A stretch of DNA of 64,000 bases from Methylotenera sp. (GCA_030693535.1 JAUYAL010000074.1:173142-237141); one strand, 5' to 3'. Numbered from the stretch's first letter, positions 1-9,842 are shown. Made by a program: numbers and translations. Notes: generated by a model not told the origin, from the letters alone.

Positions 1-610
1 TAATATCGAGAATGTTGGCAATGTCTGCTTTGCCAAAATGCACTGCTTTAATGGGTGCACGAGGGTTAATTTGGCGTAGTCTTGCAGTCATGGTTTGCAC
101 GGCTTCGGGGCTTACCAAATCGGTTTTTGAGAGCAAAACACGGTCAGCAAAGCCCACTTGTTCTAATGCCTCGTGGTGTTCATCCAATTGTTGCATCCCA
201 TGCACTGCATCCACTACGGTAATAATCGCGTCAAGTTTGTAATTGACGCGAATATCTTCTTCCACAAAAAAAGTTTGAGCGACTGGAGCAGGGTCAGCAA
301 GACCAGTAGTCTCAATAATCACACGATCAAAACGTAACTCACCGGCAAGATTACGCTGTGATAAATCACCCAAAATTCTCACTAAATCACCACGTACTGT
401 GCAGCAAATACAGCCGTTATTCATTTCTACAATTTGCTCTTCACCTTGAATCAGCAAGTCACCATCAATGCCTATTTCGCCAAATTCATTTTCAATGACG
501 GCGATACGCTGACCATGTTGCTCGCTTAAAATGCGGTTTAGCAAGGTCGTTTTTCCTGCGCCCAAAAAACCCGTCAAAATGGTAGCGGGAATGCGTGTGT
601 CTTTTGTCAT
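1..610 (-). CDS. COG0523 (CobW-like) GTPase, partial at window edge
   Basis: The N-terminal 203 residues of a CobW/YjiA-type P-loop GTPase; the gene runs off the left edge. The Walker A motif GFLGAGKT (residues 14-21) is followed by the family metal-binding motif CICC (67-70), an ETTGLADP switch and a guanine-specificity LSKTD motif. COG0523 proteins deliver zinc, cobalt or other metals to client enzymes. The start is the ATG at 608-610, 10 nt downstream of the ZIP gene, so it is probably the last visible gene of the metal operon. The client is unknown. Confidence 0.9.
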   Translation of the reverse strand, partial: MTKDTRIPATILTGFLGAGKTTLLNRILSEQHGQRIAVIENEFGEIGIDGDLLIQGEEQIVEMNNGCICCTVRGDLVRILGDLSQRNLAGELRFDRVIIETTGLADPAPVAQTFFVEEDIRVNYKLDAIITVVDAVHGMQQLDEHHEALEQVGFADRVLLSKTDLVSPEAVQTMTARLRQINPRAPIKAVHFGKADIANILDI

Positions 611-620
611 GATTAATCTC

Positions 621-1364
621 CTAATGTTCTAATAATTTGGCGAATCCTGCTACACTGAGACCTAAAATCATTAAACTCAGTTGAAAAAACATATCGCGTG
701 GTTTGCGATGCTGGTGTAACTCAGGTACTAGATCCGCTATAGCAATATAGATAAAGCTTGCTGCGGCTACGGTCAATACGTAGGGAATAACCGGATGGGC
801 ATTACTCAGACTCAACCAACCAACTACGCCGCCCAATGTCATAGCAACACCTGAAAGTGCATTCAGAAATAGTGCCTTTCTTTTTGATACACCAGCATCT
901 AACAGCACTATAAAGTCTGATATTTCTTGCGGAATTTCATGCGCAGTAATGGCTATCGCGGCAGCCCAGCCTAACTTCCAGTCCGTCAAAAAAGCAGCAG
1001 CCAATAAAATACCATCGACAAAGTTATGCATGGAGTCACCAATAACAATCATGGCAACAATCGGTTTATCTTGCGTATGTCCTAATGAAGTCGCATGATC
1101 ATGTCGCCATAAAGCTAACTTTTCCAACAGAAAAAACCCCATGATTCCTCCCACAAGCACCCACCCTAGCGTTGTAATATCTAAGCCAAGGTGAACCGCT
1201 TCAGGTAAAAGATCAGTAAATGCAAAACCAAGTAATACACCAACCGCAAATGCCACCATGCGATTGGCAAACTTAGCTAAAAATGTTAACGCAACGGTAG
1301 CGGCTAGCAATACTGAAAATACACCGCCAATAAGGGTGGCCAAAACAATTTGTAATAAGGTCAT
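621..1364 (-). CDS. ZIP-family divalent metal permease
   Basis: A 247-residue integral membrane protein with about eight hydrophobic segments. The two signature metal-site helices are visible: HNFVDG (residues 113-118) and HEIPQEISD (142-150), the conserved ZIP TM4/TM5 motifs that bind Zn2+ or Fe2+ in the membrane. A short His-containing cytoplasmic loop (about 86-100) lies between TM3 and TM4. ZIP proteins import metals into the cytoplasm. It sits between two COG0523 GTPase genes with 10 and 46 nt gaps, which supports zinc uptake. Selectivity cannot be read from sequence alone. ZupT or a GufA-type permease are the closest named relatives. Confidence 0.9.
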   Translation of the reverse strand: MTLLQIVLATLIGGVFSVLLAATVALTFLAKFANRMVAFAVGVLLGFAFTDLLPEAVHLGLDITTLGWVLVGGIMGFFLLEKLALWRHDHATSLGHTQDKPIVAMIVIGDSMHNFVDGILLAAAFLTDWKLGWAAAIAITAHEIPQEISDFIVLLDAGVSKRKALFLNALSGVAMTLGGVVGWLSLSNAHPVIPYVLTVAAASFIYIAIADLVPELHQHRKPRDMFFQLSLMILGLSVAGFAKLLEH

Positions 1365-1410
1365 GTAGCTTTGTGTTTCAGAAAATATTTAATGATTAAC
1401 AGTTCCATGC

Positions 1411-2442
1411 TTAAAACTGCATTAAGGCTTTTCTTATGGCTAGCTCATCTAAACCTTTACCAATAATGACAATACGTGAAAGTGGCTCATCTTCGTCCCA
1501 GCCTTCAAGCAGTGTAGGTGGGTAAGGTGTGAAATGTACGGCATGAATGGCCAAAGGTGAAGGCTGATCTTCAGCATGGATAATGCCTTTTAGGCGTAGT
1601 AGTTTTTCACCATAGTTTCGGCAAAGCAAAAAAATAACGGGCTTGAGGTTTCGCCAAGTAAGCGGTTTTGGCATCATCACAGTAAAACTTACAATTTCAT
1701 CGTCATGCACTTTTTGTGGAATTGTGCCTTTAGGCAACTTGCTTTTAGTGGGCGCACGTAGCCAGCGCTGAGGTTCAGCTTGCTTAGTTGCAATATCAAA
1801 TAAACCTACATCAATCACAAATGCAGGTGCTAACTCGCCATTGACTATTTGATGCTGCGTGGCACCAGGGTTGATGCTAGTTAATCTTTCACTCAAGGCG
1901 TTTATTTGCTCACTACTGGCTAAATCTGCTTTAGTCAGCACCAATACATCCGCCACAGCCACTTGTTTTAGTGCTTCTCTGTTCGCTTCAATTTGTTGTA
2001 ACCCATAAATACTATCGATGGTGACGACTACGGCATCTAAGCGATAGGTTGATTCAATGACTGGTTCATTCATCAGGTTGGCAAGAATTGGTCCAGGGTC
2101 GGCCATGCCTGTGGTTTCGATTACCAATCGCTTAAATTCTGGAATAGCCTTTAGTGCACGCTTAAAAAATAAATCGCGCATGGTGTCTGCCAATTCGTCT
2201 TTCAGGCTGCAACATAGGCAACCTGAACTTAATAGCACGGTGTTATCGGCAATATGGTCGTTTTCAATATTTTGCGCTAAATTACTATTGGCAAAAATTT
2301 GGTCTAGCCCTGCATCGCCCAGCTCATTAATGATAATGGCAGTGTCATGCATTTCTGCATGGTTAAGTAGCTTGTTGAGTAAGGTAGTTTTACCCGAACC
2401 TAAAAAGCCAGTAAGAAGTGTGACAGGGATGCGGTTGTCCAT
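1411..2442 (-). CDS. COG0523 (CobW-like) GTPase
   Basis: A complete 343-residue CobW-family GTPase. Walker A is GFLGSGKT (residues 12-19), the metal motif is CLCC (75-78) rather than the usual CICC, and ETTGMADP and LTKAD follow. The C-terminal half contains the CobW C-terminal domain, ending near residue 340. Proteins of this family act as GTP-dependent metal insertases or chaperones in the cytoplasm. It starts 9 nt after the DUF3526 permease gene, so it is likely translated from the same transcript. It differs in sequence from the two other COG0523 proteins here and is probably a different subfamily, not a recent duplicate. Confidence 0.9.
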   Translation of the reverse strand: MDNRIPVTLLTGFLGSGKTTLLNKLLNHAEMHDTAIIINELGDAGLDQIFANSNLAQNIENDHIADNTVLLSSGCLCCSLKDELADTMRDLFFKRALKAIPEFKRLVIETTGMADPGPILANLMNEPVIESTYRLDAVVVTIDSIYGLQQIEANREALKQVAVADVLVLTKADLASSEQINALSERLTSINPGATQHQIVNGELAPAFVIDVGLFDIATKQAEPQRWLRAPTKSKLPKGTIPQKVHDDEIVSFTVMMPKPLTWRNLKPVIFLLCRNYGEKLLRLKGIIHAEDQPSPLAIHAVHFTPYPPTLLEGWDEDEPLSRIVIIGKGLDELAIRKALMQF

Positions 2443-2451
2443 AAATTTGGC

Positions 2452-3714
2452 TCAATTGGTTCGAAAATGAGGGATTGCTTTAAACACTTGCTGGCTAAAC
2501 GGCTGTTCGTTAAATAAGTACGGGTAGAAATAATTTCTAAGTTGCTCATGGTAGGTCACAATTTTTCGCCTATGCTCTAGTAAATGCGTCACATTACTTT
2601 GGGAGATGGATTCTAATTTTGATTGCACCCAAACATTTGGTAGAAAAATGCTTAAGCGCTCAACCAATAGATTGCGCTTAATTAGGACCTCTTCTCTTTT
2701 TGCCACATGCAATTGCACAGATACATCAGCTAAATGTTGGAATGCGTAATACCATTTCCAGTGAAAACGCCCAGTAATAGCAGGTGAACTCTTCCATTGT
2801 GGGTAAATCTTATAAAACTCTTGCATGGTAGTTTCTTTAGGCTTATCCCAAGCGCTATGCACTTTTTTTCGATGCTGTATTGCAATCTCACTTCCCTCAA
2901 GTAGCGGTAAGTGTTTATGAATGATTGTTTGAGCAATATTAGGAGCAATGATCGTGACAATTATCCAAATAAACAACAAAAGCATTGCACTTTTGGTTGC
3001 TGAGGCTTGCTTGAGCTTTAAAGTAACCACTGTTGAAATAAATGCCCATAATAAAGTGTAAGCCATGACAATATTGAGTATGTAAAAGCTAGTATTGGCA
3101 TCTAACATCTTTAGTGCTGAAAATAAACCTAATGGGATAGCAAAGCTCAGAAAAATAATACTCCATCGCACCAAGCTTCGTTTTAACCATAAAGTAAACA
3201 TCGAGTTGCTTAAAGACCGAATAAGTCCTAAACGCTTAGTTTGCTCCTCTGCTGCTTTTAAATCATGCATGAGGGCTATGCTAAGGAGTGGGCTTAAAAA
3301 AATAATGACAAAAGAAAAGTCTAATGCCCCCATTGATACATATTCAGGGTTGTGCGACTCTCCATCGTATAATTGGCCTTGCAAGCCAAGCAATCTAATG
3401 CGTTGTATATGAGGTGTCACCAAACGATTACCGATGGCTATAAAGCTAAATTCGCTGGGAGTGTCATATATTAGGTGAAATACATAATACCCAACCTCAC
3501 CCGCGCCGCCATGCTGAGCATAAAATTTTGCTTGCTCCTTTAGTCTTATTTGTTCCTGATGTTGAGCTTGATAAATTTCATTGTGAATATTCTCTATACT
3601 TTGCCAGCCATTCATTAGACTCAGCCAAGTAATTAGCATTGTTATAGCACATGCATAAATAACAAATCGTTGCCTGAGTACTAAAAGATATTCATACTTA
3701 ATCATTTCAATCAT
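2452..3714 (-). CDS. ABC-2 type permease, DUF3526 family
   Basis: A 420-residue membrane protein: one N-terminal TM helix (about residues 17-34), a large extracytoplasmic segment (about 40-135), then a cluster of TM helices (about 135-270), followed by a long soluble segment. This is the layout of ABC-2/DUF3526 permeases that pair with an adjacent ATPase. Its ATG overlaps the stop of the upstream permease gene by 4 nt (ATGA), indicating translational coupling and probably a heterodimeric membrane domain. The last C-terminal helix seen in the partner permease is missing, so it is shorter. The substrate is unknown. Confidence 0.8.
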   Translation of the reverse strand: MIEMIKYEYLLVLRQRFVIYACAITMLITWLSLMNGWQSIENIHNEIYQAQHQEQIRLKEQAKFYAQHGGAGEVGYYVFHLIYDTPSEFSFIAIGNRLVTPHIQRIRLLGLQGQLYDGESHNPEYVSMGALDFSFVIIFLSPLLSIALMHDLKAAEEQTKRLGLIRSLSNSMFTLWLKRSLVRWSIIFLSFAIPLGLFSALKMLDANTSFYILNIVMAYTLLWAFISTVVTLKLKQASATKSAMLLLFIWIIVTIIAPNIAQTIIHKHLPLLEGSEIAIQHRKKVHSAWDKPKETTMQEFYKIYPQWKSSPAITGRFHWKWYYAFQHLADVSVQLHVAKREEVLIKRNLLVERLSIFLPNVWVQSKLESISQSNVTHLLEHRRKIVTYHEQLRNYFYPYLFNEQPFSQQVFKAIPHFRTN

Positions 3715-5114
3715 TTTTTATTGCTCATCATATAACTCGTTGCAATAAGAAAAATGAGTGTAGTAATTAAGCTAAAAAAAGCTAAAATAAGTTTAGATCG
3801 ACTAACATCAAGAGGTGCGAGCTGAATAGGTTTTCTTGGAGCCTCTTGCCATCGTTTGACGGAAAGACGCTGGTTTTTATCATCATCATGCTTAATTTCA
3901 TGCATGTGTAAATGATTTAAGTATTGAATAGTTGCATAACGTCGATTTTCAGCATCACCTATAAACCTCAAGTGATGGTTGAGATCATTACCACTGGTCG
4001 CGAAAGTAATGATTTGTAAAGCAAGTGCTGGACTTAACCAAACCCATTGGTCTATAAATTCCGCTTGTTTTATCACTTGTAACGTATGTTTTGTTTGTTG
4101 CTCTTGATAGACATGAGTAGTAAGTCGTTCGCCTTCTTGCATAAGTAGGCCATTGTAATTAAAGGGCAAGTCCTCTATACGCGTCACCTTATTTTGCGCT
4201 AAAACTTTCGCCTTAAATTCAGCAAAATGTAAGTCATCTGGATTGTGACTATCGCCAATTTCCTTTAGTTTTTCTTCTGCTTGAAACTCCGCTATTGCTT
4301 TAGAATGGGTTGGGTAAATTGATTGCGCTAGGTTAGCCAAGCCCCTCGGCACTAAAACACATGTCATAAACCAAATAAGTAATAATGCTAGAAAAGCGCT
4401 ATACGGACGCTTGCATAAGCTGGAAACTAACAGCACAATCCAACACCATAGAGCGATATACAATAAATGAGCACAAATCATTAGTCCAAGGCGGATGAAT
4501 ATCTCTTGCGCATGAAAAGAAAAAATAAAGCTTAAGCTCTGTAAAAAACAATAAAAAATAGCAACTGGTAAGAAGAGTGCACACCACTTAGCAAACAATA
4601 TGCGCTTGATTGAATATCCTGAGCTCTTCAATATCGCTAGTGTGCCCTGTTGTCGCTCTTCAGTGATGCTAGAGTAACCGATAATAATCAACATCAAAGG
4701 AAGTATGAATTGTAAAATAAATGCAGGGGTTAGTTGCTGAAAGCGTGACAGACTGGTACCTTCTGAGGATGGGTTGAAGTTATCACCATTTAAGCGATGA
4801 GCTTCCAAAAAGATTAAGTAACCAGATTGATTTAATATACCCGGTTCAAAGTAGCTTAATCCATGTATCGGCTTTACAACGAAATCACCGAAATGCGCGA
4901 CTCTATGAGGATGGCGGTCTGGTTGCTGTTGCCAATCTTGATTGCTCATCTTTTCGGCGCTAGCTAGGGCATTTTGACGAAGTTCCATTTGCTTATAGGC
5001 ATTGATAGTAGCAACTCCAATTAGTGTTGCCATCACAAAAAGCAACATTGTAGGCAAGCGCGCTTCCCACATTTTTTTCCACTCATTGCACATCAATAAT
5101 CGTAGCGCAAACAA
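3711..5114 (-). CDS. ABC-2 type permease, DUF3526 family, His-rich loops
   Basis: A 467-residue permease with an N-terminal TM helix (about 20-40), an extracytoplasmic domain carrying HPHRVAHFGDF (about 68-78), five or six central TM helices (about 130-265), a second extracytoplasmic domain ending in HLHMHEIKHDDD (about 405-416), and a final TM helix (about 440-460). The His/Asp patches may bind metal. The displayed start is TTG at 5114; an ATG at 5093 is an alternative, and neither has a strong ribosome site. It lies 5 nt after the ATPase gene and overlaps the next permease. ABC-2 proteins are usually exporters, which is odd beside a TonB receptor. Confidence 0.8.
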   Translation of the reverse strand: MFALRLLMCNEWKKMWEARLPTMLLFVMATLIGVATINAYKQMELRQNALASAEKMSNQDWQQQPDRHPHRVAHFGDFVVKPIHGLSYFEPGILNQSGYLIFLEAHRLNGDNFNPSSEGTSLSRFQQLTPAFILQFILPLMLIIIGYSSITEERQQGTLAILKSSGYSIKRILFAKWCALFLPVAIFYCFLQSLSFIFSFHAQEIFIRLGLMICAHLLYIALWCWIVLLVSSLCKRPYSAFLALLLIWFMTCVLVPRGLANLAQSIYPTHSKAIAEFQAEEKLKEIGDSHNPDDLHFAEFKAKVLAQNKVTRIEDLPFNYNGLLMQEGERLTTHVYQEQQTKHTLQVIKQAEFIDQWVWLSPALALQIITFATSGNDLNHHLRFIGDAENRRYATIQYLNHLHMHEIKHDDDKNQRLSVKRWQEAPRKPIQLAPLDVSRSKLILAFFSLITTLIFLIATSYMMSNKK

Positions 5115-5119
5115 GATTC

Positions 5120-5827
5120 TTATTCGCTTAAATAAAGTTGCTGTAAATCATTGAGGCTGGCATTATTTGCATTAATTTTCAGTAGGTTAAGCTGACATTG
5201 TTTGAGCATATAAAGACGATCTGCAAACTTAAGTGCTGAAAGCACATCATGTGTAACAACAAGAACACCCATTTGCCAACGCTTGCATGATAGAAGCAGA
5301 TTGTTGAGTTCCTCGGTGGCTTGTGGATCAAGACCAGAGTTTGGCTCGTCTAATAACAACAATTTGCTGTTTTTAGCAATCGCCAAGGCTAGCATTACTT
5401 TTTGGCTCATGCCTTTTGAATAGTGCTTACACTTTTGATGCCAAGCAGAGGTTTGTAATCCGGCTTTATTTAATGCACTTTCAATGTGCTCTTTTGATGC
5501 TGGTTTTCCTAAACTCAAACCTAAAAAATATGCTACGTTTTCAAACCCTGTTAAATGCTCATAGACGGCAGCTTGTTCTGGTAAATAGGCAACAGCATTT
5601 CGATCTTCTATAGATGATTGGCTCAGAGTCTTGCCGTTAAGCAAAATTTCACCACTTTTGTTACTAAGTGGAACTTGGCCCAAAATCAGTTTTAACAAGG
5701 TCGATTTTCCTGCACCATTACTTCCCAAAATTGCAATCACCTCACCAGCATCTAAGCTAAGAGAGGTGTTATTTAAAATAGTCTTATCTTGATAACTAAA
5801 CGAAACGTTGCTGAGTGATAAAAGCAT
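5120..5827 (-). CDS. ABC transporter ATP-binding protein
   Basis: A 235-residue ATPase subunit with all catalytic elements: Walker A GSNGAGKS (35-42), Q-loop region around LPEQ (82-85), a degenerate signature YSKGMSQ (136-142) in place of LSGGQ, Walker B LLLLDEP (156-162) and the H-loop histidine (VVTHD, about 193). The short length and the SKGM-type signature match the ATPases of ABC-2 systems such as NosF. It starts 11 nt after the TonB receptor gene and is followed by the two DUF3526 permeases, so these three make one transporter. The exported or remodelled substrate is unknown. Confidence 0.88.
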   Translation of the reverse strand: MLLSLSNVSFSYQDKTILNNTSLSLDAGEVIAILGSNGAGKSTLLKLILGQVPLSNKSGEILLNGKTLSQSSIEDRNAVAYLPEQAAVYEHLTGFENVAYFLGLSLGKPASKEHIESALNKAGLQTSAWHQKCKHYSKGMSQKVMLALAIAKNSKLLLLDEPNSGLDPQATEELNNLLLSCKRWQMGVLVVTHDVLSALKFADRLYMLKQCQLNLLKINANNASLNDLQQLYLSE

Positions 5828-5838
5828 ATAGTAGTGAA

Positions 5839-7839
5839 CTAAAAATCAACCGCAGCTGAAATCGTAAAGTTTCGACCTGCGCTTGGTGCGTGAATGGTAT
5901 CAATGCCTGCGTTGCCAAAGTCGAATACGTATTCGTAAAATTTATCAAATAGGTTGTTGGCTTGCACACTCACTTTACCCCAACTTGTTTTGTAATCTGC
6001 ATTGGCATTCACTAATGTGTAATCGCCATACTTCCCACCTAAGTTCGCCTCATTTACGTAGTATGCGCCTTGATTGTCAATATGCATGCGTAACGTTAAA
6101 TCGTTAGACCAACGATAGTTAGCACCAATTGAGGCAGTGTGATCAGGAATCCCTCTTAATTCATTGCCTTTAAATGCGGCATTAGCGGAAGAGGTTTTGT
6201 TAATTTTCGTATAAACCTTAGATACATTTCCCCAAATATTAAATGCATCAGTCACATCATAATCTAGACTTAAATCAACGCCATTACGCTTGGTTTCACC
6301 CACATTTTGCGCTGTACCATCCACCACTACAAATTCATCTTTAGCTGTTTGTTGCCAATAAGAAATACGGGTGTTGAGCTTATTTTTAAACTGGCTTTTT
6401 AAGCCCAACTCCCACCCATCGTTAAGCGCAACATCACGCGCTTTAGTATCGCCTGCTGTGTATGCGTCTCGCCCAAATGGGTGCTGAAAGCTGCGGCCAT
6501 AATTGGCAAAAATAGTTTGATTGTTGGCAATGCTTAAAAACGCATTGAGTTTTGGTTGAACAATTGTGCCAAAGTCATATATTTTGCGTGGCGTAGCAAT
6601 GCCTGCGGCATTAAACTGCTTGTAATCGCCATCGATACGGTCGGCTCTAATAGCAGCATTCCAAGTAAAATAATCAACCGGTTTATTCTCAACTTTTAAG
6701 TAAGCACCTTTGGTATCAAATTCGTAATCAAAATTTCTATTCACATTAGCCGAATTGCGCACTCGCTGTTGGCCAATAGTACCAAAACGTTGCTCAATCA
6801 CATCCTGGTTTTGGGTATCTAAGCCTGATTCAACGCGCCATTGCGGGTTAATTTGCCAATTAACTTTTGCAATAAAACCAAATATATCTTGGTCATCCAC
6901 ACGCTCTTGTAAGCTACCTGCTTGACTAAAACGCACCCAGCGTTGCCGCTCATAATTTTGCCAGTACCCTTTTAAGCTAATATCTAGATTATCGTTAAAA
7001 AAGTAATCATAGTGTACGTCTATTTGCTTAGTCTCTTTATTACCACCATCCTCGCTGGCAAAGCTGGCAGAGCTTCTTGGATTATCTCTCGCTTGCTGCT
7101 TGCTTAAATAGCCTGGCGATTGCGCGTTATACTTACCATAGCGCGCACTTAACGCCAGTGTACTTTTGTCAAAATCGTACTGCCAGCGGCCTGATAAGGC
7201 AATTTTTTCAATATCGGTTTGATCGCGATAGCCGCCTGCATCGCGGTAGCCAAATGCATAATTTTGAGTCAATTCACCCGTTTTATCGCCAAAATAACCC
7301 TGTAATTCTTTGGTATCAAAACTACCAAAAGTGGCTTCTAATACTTTGCCAGTATCTTTGCGAGTTTCTACACGATAGTTACCAGCGGTAGCAAATAGTC
7401 CAACAGATGGATCGCTAGTGCCTTTAAAAATTTGAATAGATTGAATGGCGGTAGGGAACAGTTGATCAAGTTCGTTGTAGCCGTTATGTAAATTTGATGG
7501 GATACCATCTATGAGTAATTTGGCATGCGGCGTTTCACCATCGCCAGAAAAACCTCGAATGCTGATATCGGTATTGTTAATTCCTTGGTTATAGCGCGAT
7601 ATTGTTACCCCTGGCGTTTTATTGAAAAGCTCTAATGTGTCACTCACACGTTCATATTCAAGCTCATCTCGCGTGATGACATCGACTGAGCCCGCTAGAT
7701 CTTTATCGATAGAAATAGGCGACGTGCCAATCACTACAACTGAATCCAAACTCATTGGCGCACTGTTAGTTTCAGCAAATACTAGACTTGCTTGAGAAAA
7801 TAATAAAGGTATCAGTGTAAAGATGTACTTTTGTTTCAT
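5839..7839 (-). CDS. TonB-dependent outer membrane receptor
   Basis: A 666-residue precursor. A signal peptide (about 1-22, ending VFA) precedes a TonB-box-like segment (SVVVIG, about 33-38), a plug domain (about 45-160) and a 22-strand barrel ending in the aromatic C-terminus AAVDF. Such receptors import metals or metal complexes across the outer membrane using TonB energy. No His-rich surface loop of the ZnuD type is obvious, so free-zinc binding is not proven and a metallophore ligand is possible. It follows zigA by 60 nt in the same direction and precedes the ABC ATPase by 11 nt, placing it in the putative zinc-repressed operon. Confidence 0.88.
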   Translation of the reverse strand: MKQKYIFTLIPLLFSQASLVFAETNSAPMSLDSVVVIGTSPISIDKDLAGSVDVITRDELEYERVSDTLELFNKTPGVTISRYNQGINNTDISIRGFSGDGETPHAKLLIDGIPSNLHNGYNELDQLFPTAIQSIQIFKGTSDPSVGLFATAGNYRVETRKDTGKVLEATFGSFDTKELQGYFGDKTGELTQNYAFGYRDAGGYRDQTDIEKIALSGRWQYDFDKSTLALSARYGKYNAQSPGYLSKQQARDNPRSSASFASEDGGNKETKQIDVHYDYFFNDNLDISLKGYWQNYERQRWVRFSQAGSLQERVDDQDIFGFIAKVNWQINPQWRVESGLDTQNQDVIEQRFGTIGQQRVRNSANVNRNFDYEFDTKGAYLKVENKPVDYFTWNAAIRADRIDGDYKQFNAAGIATPRKIYDFGTIVQPKLNAFLSIANNQTIFANYGRSFQHPFGRDAYTAGDTKARDVALNDGWELGLKSQFKNKLNTRISYWQQTAKDEFVVVDGTAQNVGETKRNGVDLSLDYDVTDAFNIWGNVSKVYTKINKTSSANAAFKGNELRGIPDHTASIGANYRWSNDLTLRMHIDNQGAYYVNEANLGGKYGDYTLVNANADYKTSWGKVSVQANNLFDKFYEYVFDFGNAGIDTIHAPSAGRNFTISAAVDF

Positions 7840-7899
7840 AGTATCCCTAATGATTAAGTGTAATTTATTTAAAGGCTTAATGCTGTCAACCAGCAGTGG

Positions 7900-9156
7900 T
7901 TATGCAATAGTTTCTTCTTCATGCTGACGCCATGCTGGGAAAGGATCATTAAAGACTTTCCAGCCTTCCATATATTCACCCATTTCTCCTAACAACATTT
8001 CACTTGGCGTGAGTAAGCAACGATCAAATTCGGCAATTAGTGCTGGCTTGTCCATATTAATACCAATCATCACCAGCTCTTGCTGCCTGTCACCAAAAGG
8101 TTCTCGCCAGCGATTAGCAATGGTTTGTAATTGGTCTGTATCCTGTGGCCAATATTCTTTAGGCGTCGCTTCCCACCAGAATCCTGCTAATTCATTGCGT
8201 GAAATTGCGCCTGCTTGCGACCAGCTAATACAGTATTCAGGGCGAGATGCTATCCAAAAATTACCTTTTGAGCGGATTACACCTGGCCATTCTTGGCCGA
8301 TGTAGTCAAAGAGTCGTTCCGGGTGAAATGGGCGACGTGCTTTATATACAAAACTTGAAATACCGTATTCTTCACTTTCTGGCACATGCTCACCACGCAA
8401 TTCTTTTAGCCAACCTGGTGCATCTTCGGCAGCTTCAAAGTTAAATAGGCCAGTGTTCATAATGCGTCCTAGTGGCACTTGACTAAATTGGCTATGCACA
8501 ATTTCTGCACGTGGGTTAAAAGTTTTTAAAATGCCTTCTAATCGACCTATTTCATCTGCGCTTAATAAATCGGTTTTATTGAGTACGATTACATCGCAAA
8601 ATTCAACTTGCTCCACCAATAAATCTACGACCGTGCGCTCATCTTCCTCTCCCATACTTTCACCGCGTTGCGCAATAAAATCACGTGAGCTGTAATCTTT
8701 TAAAAAATTATAGCCATCAACGACCGTCACCATCGTATCTAACTCGGCCACATCCGATAAACTTAAACCATCTTCATCGCGAAACGTAAATGTTTCCGCT
8801 ACTGGCAGTGGCTCTGATATGCCCGTTGATTCGATTAAAAGATAATCAAAGCGATTCTCTTTAGCTAAACGCGTTATTTCTATCAATAAATCTTCACGCA
8901 AGGTACAACAAATGCAACCGTTACTCATTTCAACTAATTTTTCATCACTTCGAGATAACTCGGCACCACCATCTCGAACCAGTTGCGCATCTATATTAAC
9001 CTCAGACATATCATTGACAATCACCGCGACACGTTTACCTTCGCGGTTATTCAATATGTGATTTAATAAAGTGGTTTTACCTGCCCCCAAGAAGCCTGAT
9101 AAAACCGTCACTGGGAGTTTTTTAAATGACTTTAATTGAGACTGCTCGACTATCAT
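7900..9156 (-). CDS. zigA: zinc chaperone GTPase, ZigA type (COG0523)
   Basis: A 418-residue COG0523 GTPase with Walker A GFLGAGKT (21-28), CICC (81-84), ESTGISEP and the NKTD guanine motif (VVLNKTDLL, near 195-203), plus the long C-terminal domain with [10 protein letters not shown] typical of ZigA/YciC-like proteins. In Acinetobacter, ZigA is a Zur-regulated GTPase that makes zinc available during starvation. The ATG is preceded by AAGGA about 11 nt upstream. Its promoter carries two TGCAAC-N3-GTTGCA palindromes, consistent with control by the Zur-like gene just upstream. It is probably the first gene of the operon reaching to the left edge. Confidence 0.85.
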   Translation of the reverse strand: MIVEQSQLKSFKKLPVTVLSGFLGAGKTTLLNHILNNREGKRVAVIVNDMSEVNIDAQLVRDGGAELSRSDEKLVEMSNGCICCTLREDLLIEITRLAKENRFDYLLIESTGISEPLPVAETFTFRDEDGLSLSDVAELDTMVTVVDGYNFLKDYSSRDFIAQRGESMGEEDERTVVDLLVEQVEFCDVIVLNKTDLLSADEIGRLEGILKTFNPRAEIVHSQFSQVPLGRIMNTGLFNFEAAEDAPGWLKELRGEHVPESEEYGISSFVYKARRPFHPERLFDYIGQEWPGVIRSKGNFWIASRPEYCISWSQAGAISRNELAGFWWEATPKEYWPQDTDQLQTIANRWREPFGDRQQELVMIGINMDKPALIAEFDRCLLTPSEMLLGEMGEYMEGWKVFNDPFPAWRQHEEETIA

Positions 9157-9192
9157 TCCTTGTAATTCCTTGCGACTTATTGATTAGAAAAA

Positions 9193-9252
9193 GTTATTTT
9201 GCAACTCGGTTGCATAATAACGCTTTGAATCAATAAATGCAACTAAGTTGCA
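9193..9252 (-). promoter_or_regulatory. zigA promoter with two Zur-like operator palindromes
   Basis: Two copies of TGCAACNNNGTTGCA lie at 9200-9214 and 9238-9252, 38 bp apart. The first is the core of a nearly perfect 29-bp palindrome (9193-9221). On the minus strand a promoter reads TTGCAT (9237-9242), a 17-nt spacer, TATTAT (9214-9219). The -35 lies in the distal palindrome and the -10 touches the proximal one, a classic repression layout. The identity of the binding protein (the adjacent Fur/Zur protein) is inferred. Confidence 0.75.
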
Positions 9253-9273
9253 ATTATGTTGGTGGTGAAGGCT

Positions 9274-9780
9274 TTAAGGTTTTGTTAAAAGCTTAGGGAT
9301 AGGACTTGATGATAGCTTTTGGCAGTTTGCGCACTTGCCCTTAATGTTGAGTTCGATTGAATCCACAATAAAGTCGGCAGATATATCTTTGCTTAATTTT
9401 GGATGTACGTCATCTAAGCAAAATACCTTGCCGCAATTGCCACATTGAAAGTGAGCATGAGCATGTTGGTTAAGTGTTTTGTTTTTAGATAACACCGTGC
9501 TTTTGCTATATTGGGTGTTATTGATATTACTTGCACTGCCGACATTAAGCTGAAAGCGCCACGCCCGATCATCACCTGCGATTCTATGAATCACTTTATG
9601 CATTAGCAACCAATCGAGAACGCGGTACAGTGTGACACGATCGAAGCTATCGGGAAGCTGTTTAAGAATATCATGATGAGTTAAAGGGTAGTTGTTCTGC
9701 GCAAGAACTGCCGTAACTTCTAAACGCGATGCTGTACTTTTCAAACCTGTTTGTTTAAAAATGAGTTCTGCGGTGCTCAT
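9274..9780 (-). CDS. zur: Fur-family transcriptional repressor, Zur-like
   Basis: A 168-residue Fur-superfamily protein. An N-terminal winged helix (about 1-80, with DRVTLYRVLDWL as recognition region) is followed by a dimerisation/metal domain containing HAHAHFQCGNCGKVF. The structural zinc cysteines are visible as CGNC (113-116) and CANC (150-153). The linker between the domains (about 80-103) is longer than usual. Regulation of the neighbouring zinc-type genes and the absence of iron genes favour Zur over Fur. It has its own promoter, overlapped by a palindrome identical in form to those before zigA, suggesting autoregulation. Confidence 0.85.
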   Translation of the reverse strand: MSTAELIFKQTGLKSTASRLEVTAVLAQNNYPLTHHDILKQLPDSFDRVTLYRVLDWLLMHKVIHRIAGDDRAWRFQLNVGSASNINNTQYSKSTVLSKNKTLNQHAHAHFQCGNCGKVFCLDDVHPKLSKDISADFIVDSIELNIKGKCANCQKLSSSPIPKLLTKP

Positions 9781-9842
9781 AAGATTAGTTTTGATTCAAT
9801 GAAATATCTTGAAAATCATAGTGAGTTATTGCTTTATTTGAG

